Assembly (NCBI GenBank): GCA_028865845.1
Contig: JAGWJK010000023.1
Location: 1-13,857, forward strand
Direction of reading: 5' to 3'
Length of the DNA stretch: 13,857 nucleotides
Origin: Rhizobiaceae bacterium
GTDB lineage: Bacteria; Pseudomonadota; Alphaproteobacteria; Rhizobiales; Rhizobiaceae
Both the position numbers and the translations under genes were made by a program. This document shows positions 7,076 through 12,948 of this stretch, piece after piece. The notes below the pieces were generated by a model. It was not told where the DNA came from, did no database searches, and saw only the letters and a program-made list of their open reading frames with translations. Positions within the stretch are counted from its first letter, which is position 1, and every line of letters starts with the position of its first letter.

Positions 7076-7117
7076 CCGGTCTCGCAGACCGCCTGATGGC
7101 AGTGACCGCGAGACCGG
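7076..7117. terminator. Hairpin between convergent genes, possible bidirectional terminator
   Basis: CCGGTCTCGC (7076-7085) and GCGAGACCGG (7108-7117) form a perfect 10-bp stem with a 22-base loop. It lies in the 101-bp gap between the convergent udgX fusion and the 165-aa exported-protein gene. It has no T-run on either side and could serve both strands or simply protect 3' ends. Confidence 0.5.
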
Positions 7118-7141
7118 CAACAGATGATTACACGAGGCCGT

Positions 7142-7639
7142 TTACTTGACGGCAGTCAGCGACTGGATCATGCCGCTGATTTCCTTGTCGTGCTTCGCGT
7201 CGGAATCCTGGGAGCCCCAATAGGTGACGACCAGCACTTTTCCGGGAGCGGGCGACAGGAAGGCGAGTTCGACGTCGACGGCGCCGTCGTTGTCCGTACC
7301 GGCCCAGCGCAGTACCGACATCTTCATGCCGTTGATGGTGCTGTCGCCCTCATCCTTCTGCGTCGACGGGTCGATCTTGACACCGTTCTTGGTCAGGAAG
7401 TCGACGGCATCGCTCACGACCTTGTCGGAGGTCTTCTCGTCGGCAATATCGATCGAGAAGTAAACCGCGGAGTCCGACGAGGTGGCGTCCACGCCCGTCT
7501 CGGTTTCCTTCGGTCCCCAGCTGTCCGGGATAGCGATCGAGGCAATCGGATCGTCGCTGGGAAATTGTATCGTCTTTGCCTGGGCAAAGAGCGGGAAGGC
7601 TACGGCGAACGCGGAAGCAATCAGAAATGTTTTCTTCAT
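7142..7639 (-). CDS. Exported 165-residue protein of unknown function
   Basis: A clear Sec signal peptide (MKKTFLIASAFAVAFPLFAQA, cleavage after about residue 21) precedes a mature part of about 144 residues with no Cys and no further membrane segment. A soluble periplasmic protein is therefore expected. The mature part alternates beta-like stretches and amphipathic helices (FPSDDPIASIAIPDSW, DKVVSDAVDFLTKNG, GKVLVVTYWGS, EISGMIQSLTAVK). This layout resembles small alpha/beta folds such as the Mog1/PsbP-like group, but the resemblance is only impressionistic. AAGGG lies about 9 bases before the ATG. It converges on the udgX fusion and diverges from the Cys-repeat gene. Confidence 0.8.
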   Translation of the reverse strand: MKKTFLIASAFAVAFPLFAQAKTIQFPSDDPIASIAIPDSWGPKETETGVDATSSDSAVYFSIDIADEKTSDKVVSDAVDFLTKNGVKIDPSTQKDEGDSTINGMKMSVLRWAGTDNDGAVDVELAFLSPAPGKVLVVTYWGSQDSDAKHDKEISGMIQSLTAVK

Positions 7640-7740
7640 CTGGGAATCCCTTGGGAGTCGCGGCGGGTTGTCTGCAGTGGCAAGGATGGAAAAGCTGCCT
7701 CGCTGGGAACGATGTCATAGCGCCAAGCTCCTAAAAAGTC

Positions 7741-7756
7741 TGGTGGAATTCCACCA
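7741..7756. promoter_or_regulatory. Perfect 16-bp palindrome, candidate operator
   Basis: TGGTGGAATTCCACCA is an exact inverted repeat. A related half-site, GGGTGGAATTTT, occurs about 40 bases further on (near 7786-7797). Both lie in the 319-bp spacer between two divergent exported-protein genes, which otherwise holds no gene I can support. The arrangement suggests a dimeric regulator acting on one or both genes. The regulator is unknown. Confidence 0.45.
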
Positions 7757-7958
7757 ATTCCGCCTTGGCCAGGAGGTCATTTTTGGGTGGAATTTTGTTT
7801 CGTTCCGACGCGCCGCCGAAGTTCGTTTCAGGCCGCTTGTTGCAAGTCGCTGCCGCGGATTCACGGTCAGGATTTACGGTAACGTACTTGTGCCGGAAGC
7901 TCCGCTTGGCAGTCTGCTCTCTTGCCGAACAAACCACGAATGCTGGAGGGAGCGAGAC

Positions 7959-8414
7959 ATGAGGATATCAGTCGCAATTCGAAATTTCATGATGGCGCTG
8001 GCGGTGATCGCGACGGCGCTTTCGCCGTTATTGTCGGATTCGCCGGCAAATGCGTATGAACGCCACGGACGGGCGGCTTGCGGCCCGCGTGGCTGCGCCG
8101 CCGCCGGCTGCGGACCGCGTGGTTGTGCTGCAGGTGCAGTCGGTCGTGAGGGATATCGCCGAGGCGGCGCGGCTTGCGGAGCCAGGGGTTGCGTCGCCGG
8201 AGGCAGCCGCGGCTACCGGCCGGGAGGTGTTGTCGTAGTCAATCCTCGCCGTTATTGGCGGCCGGGCGGAGCGATCGCAGCCGGCGCGGCGATCGGCTTT
8301 GTTGCCGGGGCTTCTGCCGTCGCCATTGCCGGCCAGCCGCCGCGCACGGGATATTGCTGGTACTATACGTCTCCCGCACGCACGACCGGCTTCTGGGATG
8401 TTTGTCCAAGATGA
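7959..8414 (+). CDS. Exported 151-residue Gly/Arg/Cys-rich repeat protein, unknown function
   Basis: A signal peptide (1-32, ending SPANA before YERHG) leads into a low-complexity region. Three copies of a six-residue unit follow: CGPRGC at 41-46 and 51-56, and CGARGC at 73-78, separated by Ala/Gly spacers and a GYRRGG/GYRPGG motif. Residues 104-125 are small and hydrophobic (AIAAGAAIGFVAGASAVAIAG), possibly a membrane segment or glycine-zipper-like stretch. The C-terminus YCWYYTSPARTTGFWDVCPR is aromatic with two Cys. The eight Cys in total suggest disulphides outside the cytoplasm. I chose ATG 7959 because GGAGGG sits about 8 bases upstream and the signal peptide starts there; the frame stays open further upstream, but nothing supports a longer protein. 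Confidence 0.75.
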   Translation: MRISVAIRNFMMALAVIATALSPLLSDSPANAYERHGRAACGPRGCAAAGCGPRGCAAGAVGREGYRRGGAACGARGCVAGGSRGYRPGGVVVVNPRRYWRPGGAIAAGAAIGFVAGASAVAIAGQPPRTGYCWYYTSPARTTGFWDVCPR

Positions 8415-8793
8415 GCGGTGGCGATGATTTCTGCTCGGTTGCCGTACAGGCGACCGGCAGGAAGCGTCGTTTCCCAGAGCGATCATGATCAGCCGGTCGT
8501 TCGGCCGCGGGTTGGAAAGCTTCGCGCTCCTCCTCCTGGGCGCGAATGGTGTCGTGCGCCAGAATTTTGAGCCCTTGGGGAACAGACCAGAGGTGTCGGA
8601 CATTGGCAGGGATGCAGTTTCCCTCACCGCTATCGCCACACCGCCGTCGAGATATTGACCCAGCAACTTTTTCCTATTGATCGCCATGGGCGACGTGTCA
8701 CATTTGCGTCACGTGGGCCAATATCCAACGCGGCAACGCAATCGAATCGCCGCATCGCGCATCAACCACGCCCCGAAGAAACAGGATTTCCAC
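8415..8793. other. 379-bp spacer without a convincing gene
   Basis: No frame here shows a ribosome binding site together with recognisable protein sequence. An antisense frame covering 8028-8687 runs on into the shadow of the Cys-repeat gene and lacks any family motif. A weak TTGACC (8655-8660) and TATTGA (8675-8680) pair has only 14 bases between them, too short for a good sigma-70 promoter. The repeat GTCACATTTGCGTCACG near 8697-8713 is noted without assignment. Confidence 0.5.
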
Positions 8794-9501
8794 ATGGACA
8801 TGCCCACCGAAGACGCCAAAGCCAGCCAGGAAGCAAAAACCGTACTCGCCATCGACCTCGGCGGTTCCCATGTCAAAGTGCACCTGAGCACGGGTGGTGA
8901 GAAGAGATCGGTGGTCTCGGGGGCGGGAATGACGCCCGATGCCATGGTCAAGGCGGTGACCGACATGGCCGCTGGCTGGACCTATGACGTCATCGGTATG
9001 GGCTATCCCGGCGCGATCTCCGACAACAAGCCGGCCCTCGATCCCCATAATCTCGCGGCAGGCTGGAAGGGCTACGACTTCGAAAAGGCGTTCGGCAAGC
9101 CGGTTCGGCTCGTCAACGATGCGCTCATGCAGGCGATCGGCAGCTATGACGGCGGAAGGATGCTCTTCCTCGGTCTTGGCACTGGACTTGGGGCTGCGAT
9201 GGTGGCCGACAATGTATGTCTGCCGATGGAACTTGCGCATCTCCCCTACAAAAAGAAACAGACGTTCGAGGACTTCGTCGGACAACGCGGGCTTGATGCC
9301 CACGGCAAGAGCAGTTGGCGCAAGTCCGTCACCGATGTCACGGCACGCCTCAAGGCTGCACTGCAGCCGGACTACATCATCATCGGCGGCGGAAATGTCG
9401 ACAAGCTCAAGATCATGCCGGAGGATTGCCGCCGCGGCGACAACGAAAACGCCTTCCTCGGCGGTTTCCGCATCTGGCTCAACCCGACGCTGAAGCTTTA
9501 A
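8794..9501 (+). CDS. ROK-family sugar kinase, polyphosphate glucokinase-like
   Basis: The 235-residue product has the actin-like ATPase fold motifs of ROK kinases. The phosphate loop is DLGGSHVK (21-28), the likely catalytic Asp is Asp109 in RLVNDAL, GLGTGLGAA is at 127-135, and GGGNVDKL is at 198-205. The segment MELAHLPYKKKQTFEDFVGQRGL resembles the equivalent part of bacterial polyphosphate glucokinases (PpgK). The Cys-rich zinc motif CXCGXXGCXE of many ROK proteins is absent, as in PpgK. It probably phosphorylates glucose or a related sugar; donor (ATP or polyphosphate) and substrate cannot be told from sequence. ATG 8794 was chosen because AGGA lies 7 bases upstream and the fold begins soon after; the in-frame ATG at 8677 would add 39 unconserved residues. 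It is convergent with the SDR gene, 40 bases apart. Confidence 0.85.
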   Translation: MDMPTEDAKASQEAKTVLAIDLGGSHVKVHLSTGGEKRSVVSGAGMTPDAMVKAVTDMAAGWTYDVIGMGYPGAISDNKPALDPHNLAAGWKGYDFEKAFGKPVRLVNDALMQAIGSYDGGRMLFLGLGTGLGAAMVADNVCLPMELAHLPYKKKQTFEDFVGQRGLDAHGKSSWRKSVTDVTARLKAALQPDYIIIGGGNVDKLKIMPEDCRRGDNENAFLGGFRIWLNPTLKL

Positions 9502-9527
9502 AGCAGCTCGCGTGCTCGGATCAAACG

Positions 9528-9556
9528 CTTGGCGCGCGGTCTCAGCTCACGCCAAG
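9528..9556. terminator. Weak stem between convergent ROK and SDR genes
   Basis: CTTGGCG (9528-9534) pairs with CGCCAAG (9550-9556) around a 15-base loop. It overlaps the end of the SDR reading frame and has no T-run. It may mark transcript ends, but the stem is short. Confidence 0.25.
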
Positions 9557-10327
9557 AGCCGCCGTCAGGCCGCCATCGATGCGATGATCCGAGCCGGTGA
9601 TGAAGGCGGCCTTGTCGGAAGCGAGGAACGCGACGAGCGTGGCGACCTCTTCCGGCTCGCCGATGCGGCCAAGCGGGTGCGCCTCTCCAAAGCGGCGAAA
9701 GACCTCGTCGATGTCGGCATCCGGCCCTTCGAAGGTCCGCGCCGCCAGGGCGAGGATAGGGGTGCGCACCGAACCGGGGCTGATCGAAACGACGCGAATT
9801 CGATCCGGTGCGAAGTCCATGGCCATGGCGCGGGTCAGCGCATGGATCGCGCCTTTGGAAGCGACATAGGCTGAAACACCGCGTTGGCAGGCATGGCCCT
9901 GGACGCTGGAGATGTTGACGATCGCGCCACCGCCGCGTTTGCGCATTTCCGGCACGCCGAATTCCGCGGTCAGATGGATCGATCCGACATTGACGGCCAT
10001 GCAGCGCAGAAAGACGTCGAACGGGGTATTTGTGACATCGCCATAGGGATGAACCGCAGCAGCATTGACGATGATGTCGATGCCGCCGAAGACGGAGACT
10101 GCCTCGCCGATGGCGTCGCGCACCTCTTCCGGCACGGAAACGTCGACCTGGAGCACGCGCAGCGAGAGCCGTTCATCGGCAGCTATCGCCGCCAGCTCAT
10201 CATTTGACGCCGGATCGATTCCAAACGAGGCCACCTGGGCTCCCTCGCGAGCAAGATGAAGCGCTGCGGCGCGGCCGATCCCGCTGGTCCCTGTGACGAC
10301 CGCTACCTTGCCGACAAATTCTCCCAT
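9542..10327 (-). CDS. SDR-family NAD(P)-dependent oxidoreductase
   Basis: This 261-residue classical short-chain dehydrogenase probably oxidises or reduces a sugar, polyol or sugar acid in the cytoplasm. It shows the cofactor motif TGTSGIG (12-18), NAAA (88-91, replacing NNAG), and catalytic Ser141, Tyr154 and Lys158 (NISSVQG, YVASK). PGSVRTP follows the active site, and the C-terminal ITGSDHRIDGG is a typical SDR ending. Asp38 after the second strand (ASFGID) hints at NAD over NADP, which is inference. The ATG at 10327 follows AAGGAGGAG closely; the frame is open upstream, but the extra 47 residues are Arg/Cys-rich and unlike the family. It lies 73 bases after lacI on the same strand, so both are probably one operon divergent from the sugar transporter. 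Confidence 0.93.
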   Translation of the reverse strand: MGEFVGKVAVVTGTSGIGRAAALHLAREGAQVASFGIDPASNDELAAIAADERLSLRVLQVDVSVPEEVRDAIGEAVSVFGGIDIIVNAAAVHPYGDVTNTPFDVFLRCMAVNVGSIHLTAEFGVPEMRKRGGGAIVNISSVQGHACQRGVSAYVASKGAIHALTRAMAMDFAPDRIRVVSISPGSVRTPILALAARTFEGPDADIDEVFRRFGEAHPLGRIGEPEEVATLVAFLASDKAAFITGSDHRIDGGLTAALGVS

Positions 10328-10400
10328 CAATCTCCTCCTTGCGGGTCGCTGCCCGGCACCAAAACAGTTGCCATCGCACCCGATTCTCGTCTTTTCAAAT

Positions 10401-11453
10401 CTATCGCTGCGGCGCCTCAAGCTGTAGGCCCTGCAAAAACTGCAACTCCTCGGGCGGTTCGCCGGCAATCTGTTTCAACAGCAGTTCGCCCATGCTCTCG
10501 CCAGCGGCGGCCAGATCCTCGTAAATCGTTTCGACGCCAGGGTGAATTTCACTAAGCAGTCGGGACGTCTGCTTGGCAACGATGTCGAACTGGTCTCCCA
10601 GCACCATGCCACGATCGTTCAACCCGGCAATCGTCGCGAGTGCTGAAATTTCGCCGGCGCAGACAAAGGCATCCGGAGCGTCGGGCTCTCCCATTCGCAT
10701 CTTCACGAATTCGCGGATCTCGCCTGCCGAACTGTCGAGGGTGACGGCCTCCGGTATCTCATGGGAAATCCCCGCCTCCCGGACGGCCCGCATGAAGCCG
10801 TGAAGCAGATGCTGCCCGAACATCAGCCGCTTGGGGGGCAGGATGATCAGCGCCTTTTGCCGTCCCTTGACGATCAGCCGACGGGTCGCCTCGTAGGCGA
10901 AGGCCGAATTGTCGAAATCGACGAAGGCATGCGGCGTCGAAAATTCGGTGCGTCCATGGGTGATGAAAGGAAAGCCCTCTTCCAGCAGCAGCCGGGCACG
11001 GGGGTCGAAGGGTTCCGTGCGGGTAAAGATAATGCCGTCAGCGAGGCGGTTGCGCAGGATGAAATGCACCGGGTCGACCAGCGAGGTGGTACTGAAGTTC
11101 GGCGTGACGATGATGTGGTAGTGCGTGCCGCTCAGTGCGCGCGTCAATCCGCGCAGGAGCGAGGTCGAGAAACCGAGAATTTCCTCATGCGCGTCCATGA
11201 GCAGGCTGAGCACGTTGGTACGGCCGGTCTTAAGGCGCAAGGCCGCGCGATCGGGCAGATAGCCGACACCATCGGCGACCTTGCGCACCATGTCGCGCGT
11301 ATCTTTTGAAATCTGCGGCGCGTTCGCCAAGGCTCGCGATACGGTCGGTACGGCAAGCCCTGTCAGTTCGGCGATCGTCCGCAGAGTCGGCTTCCCTCCG
11401 ACGCCCGCACGCTCGACCGCTTTTTGTCCCCGCGGCTTCTGACGTTTTGCCAA
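10401..11453 (-). CDS. LacI-family transcriptional regulator
   Basis: The 350-residue protein has an N-terminal DNA-binding helix-turn-helix (about 22-42, PTLRTIAELTGLAVPTVSRAL) and a hinge region to about 80 (RAALRLKTGRTN). A periplasmic-binding-protein-like effector domain follows (about 80-340), with VLSLLMDAHEE, LADGIIFTRTEP, PFITHGR and VDFDNSAFAYEATRRL. The start is TTG at 11453: GGGGAG lies about 8 bases upstream and the sequence begins MAKRQKPRG. Extending further upstream would add 33 hydrophobic or aromatic residues atypical of LacI proteins. A 20-residue basic extension precedes the usual N-terminus. Sitting between an SDR gene and a divergent sugar transporter, it most likely represses that transporter, and perhaps itself, until a sugar binds. 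The sugar is unknown. Confidence 0.93.
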   Translation of the reverse strand: MAKRQKPRGQKAVERAGVGGKPTLRTIAELTGLAVPTVSRALANAPQISKDTRDMVRKVADGVGYLPDRAALRLKTGRTNVLSLLMDAHEEILGFSTSLLRGLTRALSGTHYHIIVTPNFSTTSLVDPVHFILRNRLADGIIFTRTEPFDPRARLLLEEGFPFITHGRTEFSTPHAFVDFDNSAFAYEATRRLIVKGRQKALIILPPKRLMFGQHLLHGFMRAVREAGISHEIPEAVTLDSSAGEIREFVKMRMGEPDAPDAFVCAGEISALATIAGLNDRGMVLGDQFDIVAKQTSRLLSEIHPGVETIYEDLAAAGESMGELLLKQIAGEPPEELQFLQGLQLEAPQR

Positions 11454-11505
11454 AATTCCTACTCCCCTGAGCCTCGATAGTAGTCGACATATTGGAAATA
11501 GCAAT

Positions 11506-11517
11506 CGATTTAAATCG
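11506..11517. promoter_or_regulatory. Perfect 12-bp palindrome upstream of lacI
   Basis: CGATTTAAATCG is an exact inverted repeat between the lacI start and its predicted promoter. Its centre (TTTAAA) differs from the central CG of typical LacI operators, so it may serve autoregulation or another regulator. Confidence 0.35.
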
Positions 11518-11543
11518 CATCGGAAAATAAGAAAGTTTCGGAA

Positions 11544-11571
11544 ATAATACAAAAATTCCCTTTTATTTCAA
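11544..11571 (-). promoter_or_regulatory. Predicted sigma-70-type promoter of lacI-SDR
   Basis: On the minus strand TTGAAA (11571-11566) and TATTAT (11549-11544) are separated by 16 bases within a markedly AT-rich stretch. A start near 11537 would leave a leader of about 85 bases before the lacI TTG. Imperfect direct repeats TCGGAAAATAAG and TCGGAAATAATA flank the -10 region. Confidence 0.45.
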
Positions 11572-11609
11572 ATAAATAGTCAAGAAACGCAGATGTGATT
11601 ACTATCGTC

Positions 11610-11640
11610 TTGACAGAGGGCGGAATTATAACGTTTTAAT
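11610..11640 (+). promoter_or_regulatory. Predicted transporter promoter with overlapping LacI-type operator
   Basis: TTGACA (11610-11615) is a perfect -35, with a possible -10 (TTTTAA, 11634-11639) 18 bases on. ATTATAACGTTTTAAT (11625-11640) is an inverted repeat with a central CG and one mismatched pair per arm, the shape of a LacI/GalR-family operator. It covers the spacer and -10, where a repressor would block RNA polymerase. The cognate LacI gene begins about 170 bases away. Confidence 0.55.
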
Positions 11641-11787
11641 AGCGCCCGGGGCTTTGCGTCAGGGCAAGGAAGCTTCAGGCAGGACTGGCCGGGTTGGGAG
11701 ACTTAACGCCGTCATGTCGAGGACGAGGAGATAGCGGCAGGCCGATAGGGAGCCGCACGAGACAGATCGTATTGCATTTGTATTAGG

Positions 11788-11818
11788 CCTTCGCCGGACG
11801 AGCGCTTCGTCGCGAAGG
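11788..11818 (+). promoter_or_regulatory. Stable hairpin in the leader of the sugar-binding protein gene
   Basis: CCTTCGC (11788-11794) pairs with GCGAAGG (11812-11818), and GACGA (11797-11801) with TCGTC (11807-11811). This gives 12 pairs with a two-base bulge and a five-base loop. It ends about 26 bases before the ribosome binding site, inside a leader of roughly 200 bases. It may stabilise or tune the mRNA; no known riboswitch was recognised. Confidence 0.4.
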
Positions 11819-11856
11819 TGAAATTCATTGGATCATGCTCATCAAGGGAGGAAACC

Positions 11857-12846
11857 ATGGAGCGTCGTTCATTTTTCAAGGCCGCTGCGGCCGCAACGCT
11901 TGCTTCTACTCTGCCGGTTGCTGCCGGTAGCGCCATCGCTCAGGATAAGAAGTTCACGATCGCCCTTATTCCGGGCATCTCCACCGATAATTTCTACATC
12001 ACCATGCGCAAGGGTGCCGAAGCTGCCGCAGAGGCGCTCGGCGTCACCCTCGTCTGGCAGGGTGGTCCGGAATTCAACCCCGTCGTCCAGGTGCCGGTGC
12101 TCGACGCCGTCATCGCCAAGAAGCCGGATGCGATCCTGATCGCGCCGACCGATAAGGATCAGCTGATCCAGCCGCTGAAGAAAGCCGACGATGCCGGCAT
12201 CCCGATCATCACCGTCGACACCTTCATCGGTTCCGGCGTTTACCAGACCGGCTCCGGCGATGCCGATTTCCCGCTGTCCTATATCGCATCCGACAATCTT
12301 CTCGGCGGTGCGGTTGCTGCGCGTGCGCTGGCCAAGGCCGTTGGCGAAAAGGGCAAGGTCTACATCTCCAACGTCAAGCCGGGCATCTCGACGACCGACC
12401 AGCGCGAGCAGGGCTTCAAGGACGAGATGAAGAAATATCCCAACATCCAGGTCCTCGAAACCCAGTATAACGACGACGACGCCAACAAGGCGGCTTCGCA
12501 GCTCCAGGCCGTTTACGCCCGCAATCCCGATCTGGACGGCGTTTTCGGCGCTAACATCTTCTCGGGTCTCGGCTCGGCCAACGGTGTCCAGCAGGCAGGC
12601 CAGACCGGCAAGATCAAGGTCGTGGTTTTCGATGCGCCGGCCACCATCATCGATAACATCAACACCGGTCTCGTCGACGTTGCGATCGCCCAGCATCCGG
12701 CGGAAATCGGCTATTACGGCGTGGTTTCGGCCTATGCGCACCTGACCGGCAACTCGATCCCGATCCTGATCGGCACCGGCTTCACCGTCATCGACAAATC
12801 GAACGTCACCGATCCCAAGATCTCGAAGTTCGTCTATTCGGATTGA
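11857..12846 (+). CDS. Sugar ABC transporter substrate-binding protein, Tat-type signal
   Basis: This is a periplasmic sugar-binding protein of the CUT2/ribose type (Peripla_BP_4-like), 329 residues. The signal peptide MERRSFFKAAAAATLAST carries a twin-arginine motif (RRSFFK, 3-8) and a likely cleavage after AIA at 28, so export may be by Tat. The mature fold has KFTIALIPGISTDNFYITMRKGAEAAAEALG and then KPDAILIAPTDKDQLIQPLKKADDAGIPIITVD, classic for the family. It continues to QREQGFKDEMKKYPN, LDGVFGANIFSGLG and FDAPATIIDNINTGLVDVAIAQ. The ATG at 11857 follows a very strong AAGGGAGGAA; an in-frame ATG at 11818 would put 13 residues before the signal peptide. A permease follows, and an ATPase gene is expected beyond the window. 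The substrate is unknown. Confidence 0.94.
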   Translation: MERRSFFKAAAAATLASTLPVAAGSAIAQDKKFTIALIPGISTDNFYITMRKGAEAAAEALGVTLVWQGGPEFNPVVQVPVLDAVIAKKPDAILIAPTDKDQLIQPLKKADDAGIPIITVDTFIGSGVYQTGSGDADFPLSYIASDNLLGGAVAARALAKAVGEKGKVYISNVKPGISTTDQREQGFKDEMKKYPNIQVLETQYNDDDANKAASQLQAVYARNPDLDGVFGANIFSGLGSANGVQQAGQTGKIKVVVFDAPATIIDNINTGLVDVAIAQHPAEIGYYGVVSAYAHLTGNSIPILIGTGFTVIDKSNVTDPKISKFVYSD

Positions 12847-12857
12847 TTTGACGTCTT

Positions 12858-12885
12858 CCGGCGCCCTCGCAGGCGAGGGCGCCGG
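12858..12885 (+). terminator. Perfect hairpin between binding-protein and permease genes
   Basis: CCGGCGCCCTCG (12858-12869) pairs with CGAGGGCGCCGG (12874-12885), a perfect 12-bp stem with the loop CAGG, followed only by TTT. Such stems often lie after the first gene of binding-protein operons. There they protect the upstream mRNA or act as leaky attenuators, giving more binding protein than permease. Confidence 0.65.
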
Positions 12886-12948
12886 TTTCATCAGCGGACC
12901 GAGACCCGAGCGACGGCATCGTCCGCGCTTTTGTATTTGGATTGATCC

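Noticed and set aside
7482..7958. Upstream extension of the Cys-repeat protein frame by 159 codons
   Set aside because: It runs antisense through the 165-aa exported-protein gene and across the divergent spacer. The signal peptide and ribosome binding site place the start at 7959.
8578..8604. Possible EcfG promoter upstream of the ROK gene (GGAAC, then CATT)
   Set aside because: The -10 element reads CATT where CGTT is expected, so the match is not good enough.
8028..8687. A 219-codon antisense frame partly within the 8415-8793 spacer
   Set aside because: It has no clear ribosome binding site or domain and turns into low-complexity shadow of the Cys-repeat gene. A decayed gene cannot be excluded but is not supported.
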